Source: Linnemannia schmuckeri (Eukaryota > Mortierellomycota > Mortierellomycetes > Mortierellales > Mortierellaceae). Taken from it: a stretch of 64,000 nucleotides of DNA. Below are positions 24,651 through 36,035 of this stretch, in pieces (the first letter of the stretch is position 1; the number at the start of each line of letters is the position of its first letter). Under the pieces are notes generated by a model, which ran no database searches, was not told the origin of the DNA, and saw only the letters and a list, made by a program, of their open reading frames with translations. Where the stretch lies: positions 3,038,001 to 3,102,000 of the forward strand of contig JANATG010000002.1 in assembly GCA_029449235.1 (NCBI GenBank). Reading direction: 5' to 3'. Both the position numbers and the translations under genes were made by a program.

Positions 24651-27249
24651 ATGCCGATGCTACTTGTGGCTGTTCCTCTGCAGAAATCATGGCTCGGTCT
24701 ATCTTACTGGAGAACACCGTCCGTCATGGAGCTACCTGTCGAACTAGAGGTAGCAAACATCCCCTCATACTCCCTCTTCCTCTCTTCCCTCCTCTTTCAT
24801 TTGCACTTTTAACCAACACCATTTTTAAAGGCTCGCACACTCAACGACAAAGGGCCGACAACCTCCTCGACTCTTTCATTACATGAACATTAACACCACT
24901 GTTTGCATGGTGGTTGCTCAAGTCATGACCGAATGAGCAACCACAGAAAGTACACAATGAACCAAGAGTGACAAAAAAAAATGGGAATACAGACTCTCGG
25001 TCCTCTCTTCCTCTGGTGTGGACTTGGACCGCCACTAAAAGGATAAACATTATTCTCCCGTTCGTTCTCTCTCCTTGATGTTTTATTCCCTCAAAGGAAA
25101 GAAGCAAGGAGGATGGAGACATGCATCCCCAACGGTCTCTTTAGTATTTTCCTTGCTATCCCTCTTTTGTTGCATCCCTCCCCCTTTTGTTCTCGTTTGG
25201 TTACTGCTCGAACTCAACACATTGGTGTTCCGTGCCTTGTGCCTGTGGACATGGTTTGCCCTTTGAAGGAAACACAACACCGCACTCACTCGAATTCACA
25301 TTCACTCAGCGATACGACACATTTTAACACTTCCTTCCGCCCTGTCTGTCTCGCCCTATGCAATCTTCTTTCCCAGAATCTCTATCCTCTCTCTCTCCTC
25401 AACTAACGCCCATCTTTTCCCTCCCAATTTGAAACCGTATATAATAGTACATACCATATGAGGAATTCGAGGAAAGGTTCTCAAGACTGAACCAGATAGC
25501 CCGGCCAATCTACCCGACGATCTGGCCCAACATCCTGATGGTCTTTGTCTTTGGTGCCCTGATTGTCACTGCCGCGGTAGGGATGGCTCGTAATGGGACG
25601 GGACTGACAGTCATGGGCCAGGTGGCCTGTTTTGTGATTCCTATCCTTGCTATTCTATGGATCCGGGTTCGTAAAGAAGCCAAAGCTCGTGCACGCAAAC
25701 AGGTATGTATTTTTTTGCGCAGATCTGAAGGATGAAATGACTGATTATCGGATCTGACACACACGCCACCATCTTTATTCACCTCTTTTTTTTTTTTTTT
25801 TTTTTTTTTCCTCTCTTCTTGTTTCTTCTTCACCTTTCTCTTTCTTTCTTTCTTTCTTTCTTCCTTTCCCTCCCATATTAATTGACAAACTTCTCACCCC
25901 TCTCTTAACATCGACCAAACAAACAGTTCAAGAGGAGGTCGATAAAGTTACTTCGGGAATGGACAGAACAGGACACACCAGCATTCGCAATCCAGTGGAA
26001 GCTGCGCTTGCGGGTATGGAACGATGTCCGACGGAGAAGGGAGGCTGCGATTGCTGCTGCTGCGGGACTAGACCATACGCAGGAACAGGATCAGGATCAG
26101 GAGCAGGACGTTGATGATATGCGTGGACAACACCAACAGAGTGTATCTATTCAGATCGAGCCCGTAGACAGCAACAACAATGGAACGGATGCCCAGACAA
26201 TGACAATTCAACGCCCACCACGCGTCGCAGACGTCTATACAGCCCTACGACTTCCTACACCCCCCAACTATATCACCTCCGACACCTCCGACACCATTCC
26301 TACACTTTCTACACCCACAACAACGACGACGCCATCCCGCCGTCGTATGAGAACACCACCATCGCAACAAGCACCACAACAACAACGTCAACTAAGCAAC
26401 ACTCAATTGACCTCCGACTCCCCGCACACACTATTGGAGACCAGCCGGCGGTCGTGGATTGAAAGGCTACGAGATCTTTCGTCTCGCTTATTGTTCACAG
26501 AGACGCGGGTGTGGATGATCGAGATTTCGAGGCGGGATGGTGTCATGGACGAGTATGCACTGATGGTGCCTAGTCCTGTGTATTGTGGGTACCGGTTACC
26601 GGGGTATGAGGATACTTTGTTATCTCAGCAGTTGCAGAATCAAGCACAGCAACCTAGAGGAGGAGGCGGGGGAGTGGATGGAGATGCGATGGTTATCGCA
26701 AGCGGAGTACGAGCATCCCCTTCAACCACCGCTGTGAATACTGTCGCACAGCAGCAGCAGCAGCAGCAGAGTAGGTATGGTGGACCGCCTCCTGCGTATT
26801 TCAGTGACTCGGAGGATGATGAGGATGAGGATGAGGATGAGGAGGAAAGGGTGCAGAATGCCACTACTACAACCATTGCTGTTGCTAACAGTGGCAATAG
26901 TGGAAACAGCGGTTTGGTAGAGTCGTCGATAAGTGGAGGGGTGACATTAAGTGGCACACATCAACACCAACGACCCATGGAAATGACGACCGTTACTCTA
27001 TCATCCGGACCCACTACTCCCGTTCCTTCTAATGTACGGATAGGAGGCCACCTGGGTCGACTCGGGAATCATTTGCAGCAAGGATCGACTATGAGCGGGA
27101 GTACGATGACCATGTCGTCGACCTGTTCTGCTGCTACTTCTCGGACGACTCTTGCCTTAACCCTCGCCGACAAGGACAAAGACGACGATGAGGATGTTGT
27201 GGGAGATGAGGGTAACATTCCTTCTACGAACAGAGAGGGATCCAAATAA
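24651..27249 (+). CDS. Two-helix membrane protein with Gln/Asp-rich cytosolic region, unrecognised
   Basis: Three exons, all phase 0: 24651-24749, 25448-25702 and 25927-27249 (558 residues). Exon 1 ends 'MELPVELE' and continues as 'YIPYEEFEERFSRLNQIARP' in exon 2. Two hydrophobic helices lie at about 62-80 (LMVFVFGALIVTAAVG) and 86-105 (VMGQVACFVIPILAILW). A basic stretch and 'FKRRSIKLLREWTEQDTPAF' follow. From about 140 the protein is low complexity: a QEQDQDQEQD run, Thr/Pro-rich and poly-Gln tracts, and an acidic DEDEDEDEE run. A conserved-looking island near 'RSWIERLRDLSSRLLFTETR' and 'WMIEISRRDGVMDEYALMVP' sits inside it. I do not recognise the family. The compact membrane module with a disordered tail suggests an endomembrane or plasma-membrane adaptor, which is inference only. 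ATG 24657 is an alternative start. Confidence 0.75.
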
Positions 27250-28911
27250 AACCATGTATATTATTCTATTCTTTGTTCTTTTTTCGTCATATTCACGCGC
27301 AGGTGTGGCGTTTGGTATGAAAACATGTTTATTATGTCTTCAATTGCTCGTGTTGTTGGGTTGCTTTTGTTCCCTATCTCCCCCTTTTCCTCCATTCCTT
27401 CTGCTCCCGTGTTTGCACAAACACTTGCACAGACGAAGAGGTACCTTTCCTTTGTTTTCGCTGGTTATCTTGTTTTCCCATCTCTCTGGCACACATCACA
27501 CGACAAAAACAAATACATTGCCCAATCAGATCGCTCAGAAAACTTTTCTCACTTTCAAGCTGAGTCGCTCTTGTTTTTTTCTTGTACTTTTTTCCAACCG
27601 TCCCTTTACGCCCATCAACCCCGGCTATGTGTGTGCTACCTCATGATCCGCTTTAGAGAACAAGAAGAGTGTTGCCAAGGTTGACTATCGTAATGGTGCG
27701 GAATGGCGACAGATGTATTTAAGAAAGGACAATGTTTCATATCTGAAAGATAAAATGAAATGTAGTGTAGTAAAAAGGGTGCGGGTATCGCTATTTCTGC
27801 CTCCCTTGCACTGCCTTGCTTTTCTCTCCCCCTTACTGTTCCCGCCACCTTCTCTCCCTAAAAAAGAATATTGGGGTTAGGGGCTTTGGGAGAGCAGTTT
27901 CGTTGGTGAATGCTTGTCAGTAAGCTACAAAAGGGGTGGAAGAAAGCAATTAGAAACAGCAAAAAAAAGGGTTGTTTTCCAACAAAGACGGATATAGCTT
28001 AAGAGATGAGAGGACGAGAAAGGATATCCGTTTTTGTCGAAAAGATGAATGATGGAGGAAGGGAGAAGGGAGAAGGGAGAAGGGAGAAGGTGTAAAGAGA
28101 TGATCCAATGGTTTGTTGTAGGCATATGTGTGTGGGAGAGAGGAGAGGATGAGGAGGAAAGAGGAGTGTGTTAGATCGAAGGTTGGAGACAGAAAAGTGA
28201 AGGAAAGGTGCAGGCAGAGAGAGGGAGGAAGGAGGAAAAGAAAAGAAGGTTTTGACTTGCGATGACTCGAGATGAGATACTCAGATTCATCGTTTTAATT
28301 TGGTTCCAGCTAGTGTAAGTTGAGAAAATGAGAGAAAAGGGCTCACTTTGTAAGAGGGCACAGATGAACGACAGCCAACACGAGAGAGAAGGAGAGGGGG
28401 CCACTGAATAGTAGAGAATAGAGTTGGCCAAAAGAAGAACGTTGACAAGTGACAGAAGACAAGGAACAAGACCCTTTTCGCCCATCATCCATGCCCATCC
28501 CATGGGTTGACCTTGTTTGCTTATCTTTGCTTGACCTTGCTGACCTTGTTCCAGCTCAGGACGTATAAATACGAAGTGCTCCCCCGCCCTTTTCTGTCCC
28601 CTACTTCACTTTTCTCTCCCTTCCTCGTCTGTTTCAGCGATTGTTCATTGTCTCTCTCTTCCTTTTCGCCGCTGAACTCTCACTTATACCTACTCAGACA
28701 AACAATAAAAACTCCCCTCTCTCCCCCCCCCTTTTTTTTTTTCTTTTTTAGTTGTTATTGTTTCTTCCTGATCTCCCTTTCCTCTCGTCTTGTACATAAC
28801 TCATTCACCCTTCTTACTATTTCAAGATCCCTCATCCTTTTTTTACTCTTTTCTCACTTCCATCCTCTTCATTCTCAACAACAACAACAACCACAAGACA
28901 CACAACAATCG
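27250..28911. other. Intergenic, no gene supported
   Basis: About 1.7 kb. A purine-rich stretch at 28010-28260 contains a GGGAGAA tandem repeat near 28061-28090. From 28500 to 28900 the plus strand is CT-rich and forms the promoter/leader of the PQ-loop gene, with a TATA-like box at 28564. No conserved open frame. Confidence 0.6.
28564..28571 (+). promoter_or_regulatory. TATA-like box upstream of the PQ-loop transporter
   Basis: TATAAATA about 340 bp before ATG 28912, followed by a pyrimidine-rich leader. The position fits a long 5' UTR. Inference from motif only. Confidence 0.35.
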
Positions 28912-31900
28912 ATGGTCGCACACACAGTCCTCTACTGGCTAGCAAGCCAAGGAGCCGTATCCTCTTCCACCGCCTCTACAGTCGCAGCCACAGTCGCAGA
29001 AGAGGCAGCTGTGCCTCTCAAAATATACCTTTCCAATATCGCCGGTTCCTTATCTATTCTGTGTTGGTTCATCGTCTTCACCCCGTAAGTCTCGTCCTTT
29101 CTCTTCTTTTTGTTTTTGTTAATAGCAACGCTCATTCAGGAAAAAAAAAAAAAAAAAAAAAAAAAAAGTGAACGAAGTGAGCGATGTCGAGTATTTTGTT
29201 TTGCCACCAACCAAAACGACAACTCACGCAGCGAACAGAGCGAGCAAAATTTGACTACATTATCAAGCGTTATGTTATCTACCGCCATAAAAAACAGGGG
29301 TACAGGGAGAAAAGAGCGAAGATGGGGTAGAGATCAAGGGAAAGGAGACGGGATAACAGCAGCAGTAGTAGCATCTATAGAGAGTGAGAGAGAGTGACTC
29401 AAAGGGAGACAGAAGGAAGAAGATGAGCTCAGGATGATATGATGCAAAGAGGGAGTGAGAGCAAACAGCAAGCAAGCGGGAAAACAAGCATCAAGCACGC
29501 AAGAAAGTATTGGAGAGAGTGTGTGTCTGTGTGCGTGTGGCGATATCCAGTTCCATCTCCAGCTGCATATGCAAAGGAAATGGACTTATCAGGTGCGCAA
29601 CTTGCTAGAAAACTATAGCATGCAGGCATATCTTTTCTCTTGTTGTTGGCTGGTTGATTACACCAACAACAACTCAAGACAAAGGGAGGCAAGCAGGTGT
29701 TTACTCCACGGAGGATATTCAAACACGACAGAAAATCGACCTACAGCCAACTGTCAGGACAACAACAACAACAACAAAGACAACAACAATTTGGACACCA
29801 AAACATGGATATACGAAACTGTCGGGTGGAAGAGATAGAATCAGATGATACAGTGAGCACACCTCACATGAACAACAACATCACCGACGAACAAAGAACA
29901 AACCGCCATCACTGAAAGGAAAAGAACCGACAAGGGACAACAGGATTGCTACCGACAGGGATACCTTCCTGACTAGGATACCTTCCCAACAAAGAACACA
30001 GTTGGGCACTGACTAGGAACAAAGTGCAAAGAAGGCGGGCGAGTCTGCCAGCAAAAAAAAAGAGAAGGAAGGGAAACCTTGTCTAGGGCGCAGAGTACTT
30101 CTAAACCGCACAATGGAACCAATAGCGCACCTCTTTTCCTTTGCTTTTTTCTCTTGTGTGTTTGCAAACCAAGAACGGCGTCCTTATTGTTGTTGCTGCT
30201 CTTGTTGGTTACTAAGACTAGCTTACTGAGTGTCATGAGTTCACAACTCTAATGGCCATCTTGCATCACTTTCTAACCTTTCATGTCTGTGTACCTTTGC
30301 TCATGTTTCTTTCTCACGCCCACCTTTTAGTCAATTCTGGATCAACTACAAGCGCCAGTCAGGAGAGTCATTGTCGCTCGTCTTTCTCTACATCTGGCTT
30401 GCCGGTGATATCATGAACCTGATCGGCGCAACCATGGAAAACCTGCTCCTCACCATGGTAAGCATCCCTACAAAACTTGACATTGCTGTTTGTTTGTTGA
30501 CTCTTTCTTGTACTACCAGCAAAAAAGTTTTTTCTTCGCTTTCTCCCTCTCTCTTTTTCGCGCGCGCGCTCTCGCTCTTCTGACCAATCTTTGCTAATCC
30601 GCCCTTCTCTCTCCTCTCGTCGCATCAAATTAGCGTATCCTTGCCTGGTACTATACCATTGCCGATGTAAGTCATCTGGCGCCATCTCAAACGTACCCTT
30701 TGTTGGGGACATGCATCTTTTATTTGGTGTGCAAATATGTCCCTAACCCCTTCTCTTTGACTCTATGCAACATCTCTCTATGTAGATTGCATTGATTGCC
30801 CAGATCTTTTACTACCGCAAGAACTCGGTCAAGGCCAGTTTCGAGTCTGTCATTACCCACGCCAACCCCGAAGCCATCAACGCCCCCCACGGTGCTGCTG
30901 CCCACGGCGAGCACGCTCCCCTCGTTGCCGGTTCAACAACCCACAACTACTCGAGCATTGCCCCGTCTGAGCACGTCCACGAGAATGAGCACGACCGTGT
31001 GATCCACAAGGCTGCCATGGTTGCCAATGCCACCGCTGCTGCAGGACACTACAACGACGACCATCACCATCACCACCACCATAGCAGTCACCACCCTGTT
31101 GCCTCTGGACTCCCCACGACCGCCGAGTACCTCGGTCAGCGTCAGCGTCGTCCCTCTTCTCACTCTGCCTTGACTTCGGGTTCTGGACGGTATCGGTCCA
31201 AGAAGGCCAAGCGCCACCAGATGATTCGTTGCACTGTGATGATTGTCTTCCCCATTGTGTTGGCTTCGTTCTTTATTTGGGCTTATTTCGACTGGCTCCA
31301 GTGCACAATTGGGCATGGCGAGGATACCGAGGAGGGCTCTCGATGCGGACGTGGAAACGGGGGTGGACACGGCAAGCTGCCTCCCTCGCCCAAGCCCCCA
31401 TCCTCAGACGATGACTCTATTCTCTCGGTTCTGAGCAGTGGCGACAAGGAGGGTGAGGGTGAAGACAAGGGATTCATCCATGTGTGGATGCCATTGATTC
31501 TCGGCTGGGGCAGTGCGATCCTGTACCTGGGCTCCCGTATCCCTCAAATCTACAAGAACTGGCGTCTCAAGTCCTGTGAGGGTCTGTCGATCATGATGTT
31601 CATGTTCTCTGTCTTTGGCAACGTCTTCTATGTCGCTTCGATCTTTTTGAACTCGCTTGAGATTGATTACTTGATCAAGAACATGCCCTGGTGGTTGGGA
31701 TCTGGTGGGACCTTGGTCTTTGATTTCACGATCTTTTTCCAGTTCTATATCTACCGCAACAATAACCCCCTGGCCGAGGCCTTGAAGGAGGCGGCCGAGT
31801 CGGGCGAGCTGGATCAGAATGCGCTTAATGCTACCGCTGAGGATGATGAGACTTCTTCGAGTTCGTGCAGTAGCGATGAGGAGGATACGACGTCGACGAC

Positions 31901-31973
31901 TGATACGCTGATTCCTCAGCACAAGAAGTCCAAGTCCCAGCAGCACCCTACCTCCGCTTCCTCCAACGTGTAA
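28912..31973 (+). CDS. Vacuolar basic amino acid transporter, PQ-loop family (Ypq1/PQLC2-like)
   Basis: Four exons: 28912-29084, 30331-30457, 30634-30666 and 30786-31973 (506 residues). PQ-loop 1 is split by intron 1: 'AGSLSILCWFIVFTP' continues as 'QFWINYKRQSGESLSLVFLY', then 'WLAGDIMNLIG'. PQ-loop 2, near residue 364, reads 'SRIPQIYKNWRLKSCEGLS', then 'FSVFGNVFYVASI'. The order and motifs match yeast Ypq1-3 and animal PQLC2, seven-helix carriers that move lysine/arginine across the vacuolar or lysosomal membrane. The loop between the PQ repeats is long (about 220 residues) with a His cluster (about 203-216) and Ser/Arg-rich stretches. The C-tail is Glu/Ser-rich. Intron 1 (1,246 nt) is much longer than its neighbours and contains a 27-base A run. 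It is convergent with the MFS gene, 348 bp away. Confidence 0.92.
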
Positions 31974-32321
31974 CATCAACCACTTGAGATTTTCTCTTCT
32001 TTTTTTTTCTCTCTCTCTACCTTGGTTCTTTCTTCAGCTTGCACTTTACCCCTTTTTTCTTTCGTCTTCTTTTGTGTGTTCACCACACATTTGTACCATA
32101 GTGTTTTTCTTTTGTTCCTTGTACTCTTACTAGAAACGAATAAAACAAGTTCGCTCTCCTTTCAACAAACAATGTAAATGCGGTTAATTAATAATAGTTT
32201 GATATGTATTCAAAAGAAAGTATGGTAATGTGCGAAAGGAGTAGATACAGGCAAAAAAAACAACGAAGGACACTAGATTAAAAGAAGGAAAAAGAGAAGA
32301 CCAAGAAACTACAACAGACTT
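31974..32321. other. Intergenic between convergent transporter genes
   Basis: Shared 3' region of the PQ-loop gene (+) and the MFS gene (-). T-rich after the PQ stop, A-rich before the MFS stop. Nothing else seen. Confidence 0.7.
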
Positions 32322-32781
32322 TCAAGGCATGTCAAGACGGACATCATTACGTGGTACAGCACCAGTATCATGTCTCAAAGTACTCGTCCCACTAATCGTA
32401 GCAGCTGGGACGGGGGTCTCGATCCTAGGAGGCATCGAGGCGTCTCCTCTCAACAGTGAGATCTCGCTTGTCCCCGAGGGGCCAGGGTACCCATGGTTGG
32501 CTGATCCAGGGGACCCGCCGCTTGCGCTTCCCCCGATACCGCCGCCAAGGAGGCCGCCGCGGGAGGAGGTGTCGATGTTCATGTTTCCAACACCCGCGCC
32601 AGTGTTATTGTTGTTGTTGACTATGCCGCGGTCGCGTTCTGTACCGCCCATAACGTCGCCCATCGATCCTGTTGTTGTCACGACTGTTGTCTCCTCGTGG
32701 TATTTGATATTCTATCAGGAGGAAGTAAAGGGAAGAAAAGCCATGTTAATATCTGATTCACTGTATAACATACAAGCATCC

Positions 32782-32815
<34 letters not shown>

Positions 32816-35597
32816 TTACCTTCCAGAAGGAGGTCCACTCCTTTTCTTCTTCCTCAGGCTTAAGATACTTCAGCTTGAACTTGAGAGTTCCCGTCTTCTC
32901 AAACCGAAGAATACGTCCAAAGATTCTCATCCGCGTCACCTCACCTCCAACCTTGGGCAGCAACCGATCCTTGACCGTCGAACGGACAAACAAGAGAACC
33001 ACAAACCCAAACGCCGCACAGGCACTGAGCCAATAGAAGTTTGTGTTGTAGACCTCGGGCGATGCAGCAGTGTATCCACGAACGCGGATGAGGTGGTTGT
33101 AGATTAACGTGAACAAGATACCGCCTCCAACACCGGCAATACTCCAAGCCGTCAGGAGGATTCCATGCAACCCCGAAATATTGTTCACTCCAAATAGGTC
33201 ATGGATAAACGCCGGGATGGTTCCGAACCCGCCCCCGTAGGCACAGGTCAATGTCCAGATGGCCAACAAGAACGCCCAATAGTTCTTGGTCATGAAGATC
33301 AATGGCAGCACGGCAAGGATAACAACTTGAGTTCCTAACATGACCAAGTAACTCGGCTTGCGCCCTATGACATCCGAGAGGGATGAGAACATGAGACGAC
33401 CGACAAAGTTGAATCCACCATTGATAGCGACCACCGTCGCCGCAGTATCGGCAGACTTCTCAAACACGTTAATACACATATCCGCCAGACGCGACAAGAT
33501 AACCAGACCCGATACCAAATTCGCCAAGAACATCAAATACATCCCCAAATACTCATACGTCGTCAACGCCTCCTTCAACGTCAGATCAATAGCCGGCTCA
33601 AACACAATCCGATTTTGCGCAACACCATGCCCGCCTCCATACGCATTTCCTCCTACACCACCAACACTCCCACCCCCCAACCCCGGGATCTTGCCATCGC
33701 CCACTGTGCCTCCCATGGGGATAGACTTTTCGGCCTCATGGCCCGACGAATACTTTAGCTGTTTGCGTGTAATAAACAGTGTTCCGTTACGATAAATAGG
33801 CCCGCGAATCTTGTTACGTTCAGGTGGGGGGAAGCGGAAGACGCAAGCACAGAACATGAGGATCACCCAGTAGGTGCCTCCGATGACGAGGAATGTCATG
33901 GTAAGACCGATGGCGTGGATGAGTGGGAGAGGGATCTTTGCGCAGATCAATCCTCCAATTCCGAACCCTATTTTACATTTTGCAGTGGGGATAGGTGGAA
34001 GGAGAAAAAGAGCGAGAGAAGTGAAGATAGGATTAGTGGGGTTGTTGATGGATGAATGGAGTAAGGAGAAACATGGATAACGAAAAACAGCGGAGGGAAG
34101 GAGGGTAAGTGGAAGGGAAGAGTGCTTACCGCAGACAGAGAGACCGGCTCCGAATCCCTTGCGCTCCGGGAACCATTTCTGCAACGCGGAGATAGGACTA
34201 AGCGGAATAGAGCATCAAAAGATAGATTCGATTCATGAGAAGGGAAGAGAGGGGAAGGGAGCGTGAGTTAACCAGTGTAACAATGAACAACGCAACGCAT
34301 TAAGGAGTAGTAGGATCGCATTGGCATAGCAGCGCATGGATAAATACACATATGGATCTGGTGGGATGTTGCTTACCTGATGTAGCAGAGTCCAAGACCA
34401 AGACCTGAAACGACTCCGTATCCAAAAAAGACCAAAGCTATGGACTATACACCGACGTGGTCAGGATATGGATATAATATATGAAATAATGTGGCAGAAG
34501 GGAGAGAGGAAGAGAGAGCATGTATGCATGGATGTATGAACGTTATTAGTTAAATGCACTAACAAAAAAACGGTAGAAAGCACGCAGGCAAGAATAGGGG
34601 CATAGGATGATGAAGGAAAAGGCGGAGAGCGAAAGACGTAGAGGAAGAGAGTAGACATCATTCACTCTCATCTTCATCCCCTCTCTTACTTCTTTTCGCA
34701 ACTGATCAAAAGGTCCATCTGCATGATCGAAAAAACAACCCCCATGTTATAATGCCGAAAAGGGATATGAAAGTCGTGTTGCTTGTCTGTTTGTGTGTCT
34801 GCCTGTCCACCAAAAAGGGATCCAAACGGAAAAGAACCCCTAGTTACAATTTATCCATTCGGATATTTCTCCTAGAACTGTACCTTAAGATAGATGCCAA
34901 GGGCCGCGATCCAGTGTCCAAAGCAGAATAGAGATCCTCCAATGATACCGGCCTTCTTGGGTCCGTTCCGCTCCAGCCATGGGCCGAGCAAGGATGCAGC
35001 CAGACCGAGGCATCCAATGTTGATGTAGAACGTGATTGGCGCCACTTTCTATTTTGTTTGTAGGATGTGGTTCGTGTGGGGATAGCAGAGGGTGTTGTTA
35101 GATACCATCTTGGTGAAGATCAAAGCGTAGAGTGTGGGAGTTGTTCGAGCCAGGGATGAGAAGAGGGAGAGAAAGGCAGGAAGACAGAGAAAATTTTCAA
35201 GGAGGTGGATGGATGTGTGTGTGTTGTGTGTGCAGAAAGAGAGTGAGGGAGATGGGTATAGGGGAAAGAAGAAACGCGAGAAGTGATTGGAGAAAACAAG
35301 GAGAAGGGGCAGAAGCAAGGGAGGAAGGCAAGGGAATGGAAGGGGAAAAAAAGTATAGTGATGGGACGACAAGAGGTGAATTGACCCAAAAGGGAACGGC
35401 AACAAAAACCAAGAGCAAAAGAAAAAAAAGGGAGGGAACCCAGAAAAACAAACATAAATATGTTTGCTGGACAGATGGATGGGGATGAAGGGGGTCAATT
35501 AGGACTAGGAGCAGGAGTTGTTGAACAGCGATAACAAAGAGAGAGAAAAAGTAGGAGGTTTGCATTTTGAACAATGAAAAGTGAGGAGGGATGGGCG

Positions 35598-35633
<36 letters not shown>

Positions 35634-36035
35634 ATAGGAACTAGGATGCAAAGTGTGATCCCAATTGAACGACCATGGCAAAGTCTTGTGCTTTGTTTTT
35701 GGCTCCTTGCATACCAACCACCGCTTAGAACAATTTTGTCCTCATTTCATTCATACTCTCGCAATTGCAATCCAAGAAGCAAGATAGCACAAGCAGCACC
35801 AAGAGTTTACCTGATCGGAGCCGTAGATGGCAATGTCGATGGGGAGGTTGAAGACAGACCAGGCGTAGACAGATCCACAGATGGCCTGGAAAACCATGGC
35901 AGCGGGGGCAATATACCAACGCTTGAACGGTTTGCCCATTATCGTCCTGTCCTTTTGAATTGATTGAGGTGTGCCATTGTACTTTGTCTCGCCGTAGTAG
36001 GCCTGGATCTTGCCCCACAGGTAGCTATCCTCCAT
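32322..36035 (-). CDS. MFS transporter, OFA (oxalate/formate antiporter-like) family
   Basis: Six exons in transcript order: 35811-36035, 34884-35048, 34377-34444, 34130-34197, 32820-33967 and 32322-32711 (687 residues; phases agree). The first helix region 'KRWYIAPAAMVFQAICGSVY' with 'AWSVFNLPI', then 'ERNGPKKAGIIGG', 'GLGLGLCYISPISALQKWFP' and 'ERKGFGAGLSV' are OFA-type signatures. The second half has 'GRLMFSSLSDVIGRKPSY' (the MFS loop motif), 'CAYGGGFGTIPAFIHDLFG' and 'LHGILLTAWSIAG'. This family carries small monocarboxylates or dicarboxylates in many organisms; the substrate here cannot be read. A Gly-rich central loop (about residues 270-290) and a Gly/Asn/Ser-rich C-tail (last 120 residues) are longer than usual. 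'KNIKYHEETTVV' just after the last exon junction is a plausible cytosolic signal. Confidence 0.86.

Noticed and set aside
24093..24886. Long Ser/Leu-rich open frames before the 24651 gene
   Set aside because: They are readings of CT-rich promoter DNA with no conserved motif; the overlapping frame through exon 1 does not join exon 2 in phase.
34687..34715. Extra 29-nt exon in the MFS gene, minus strand, with CAG acceptor and GTAAGA donor
   Set aside because: Including it shifts phase and puts a stop at the start of the next exon; skipping it gives a continuous MFS protein.
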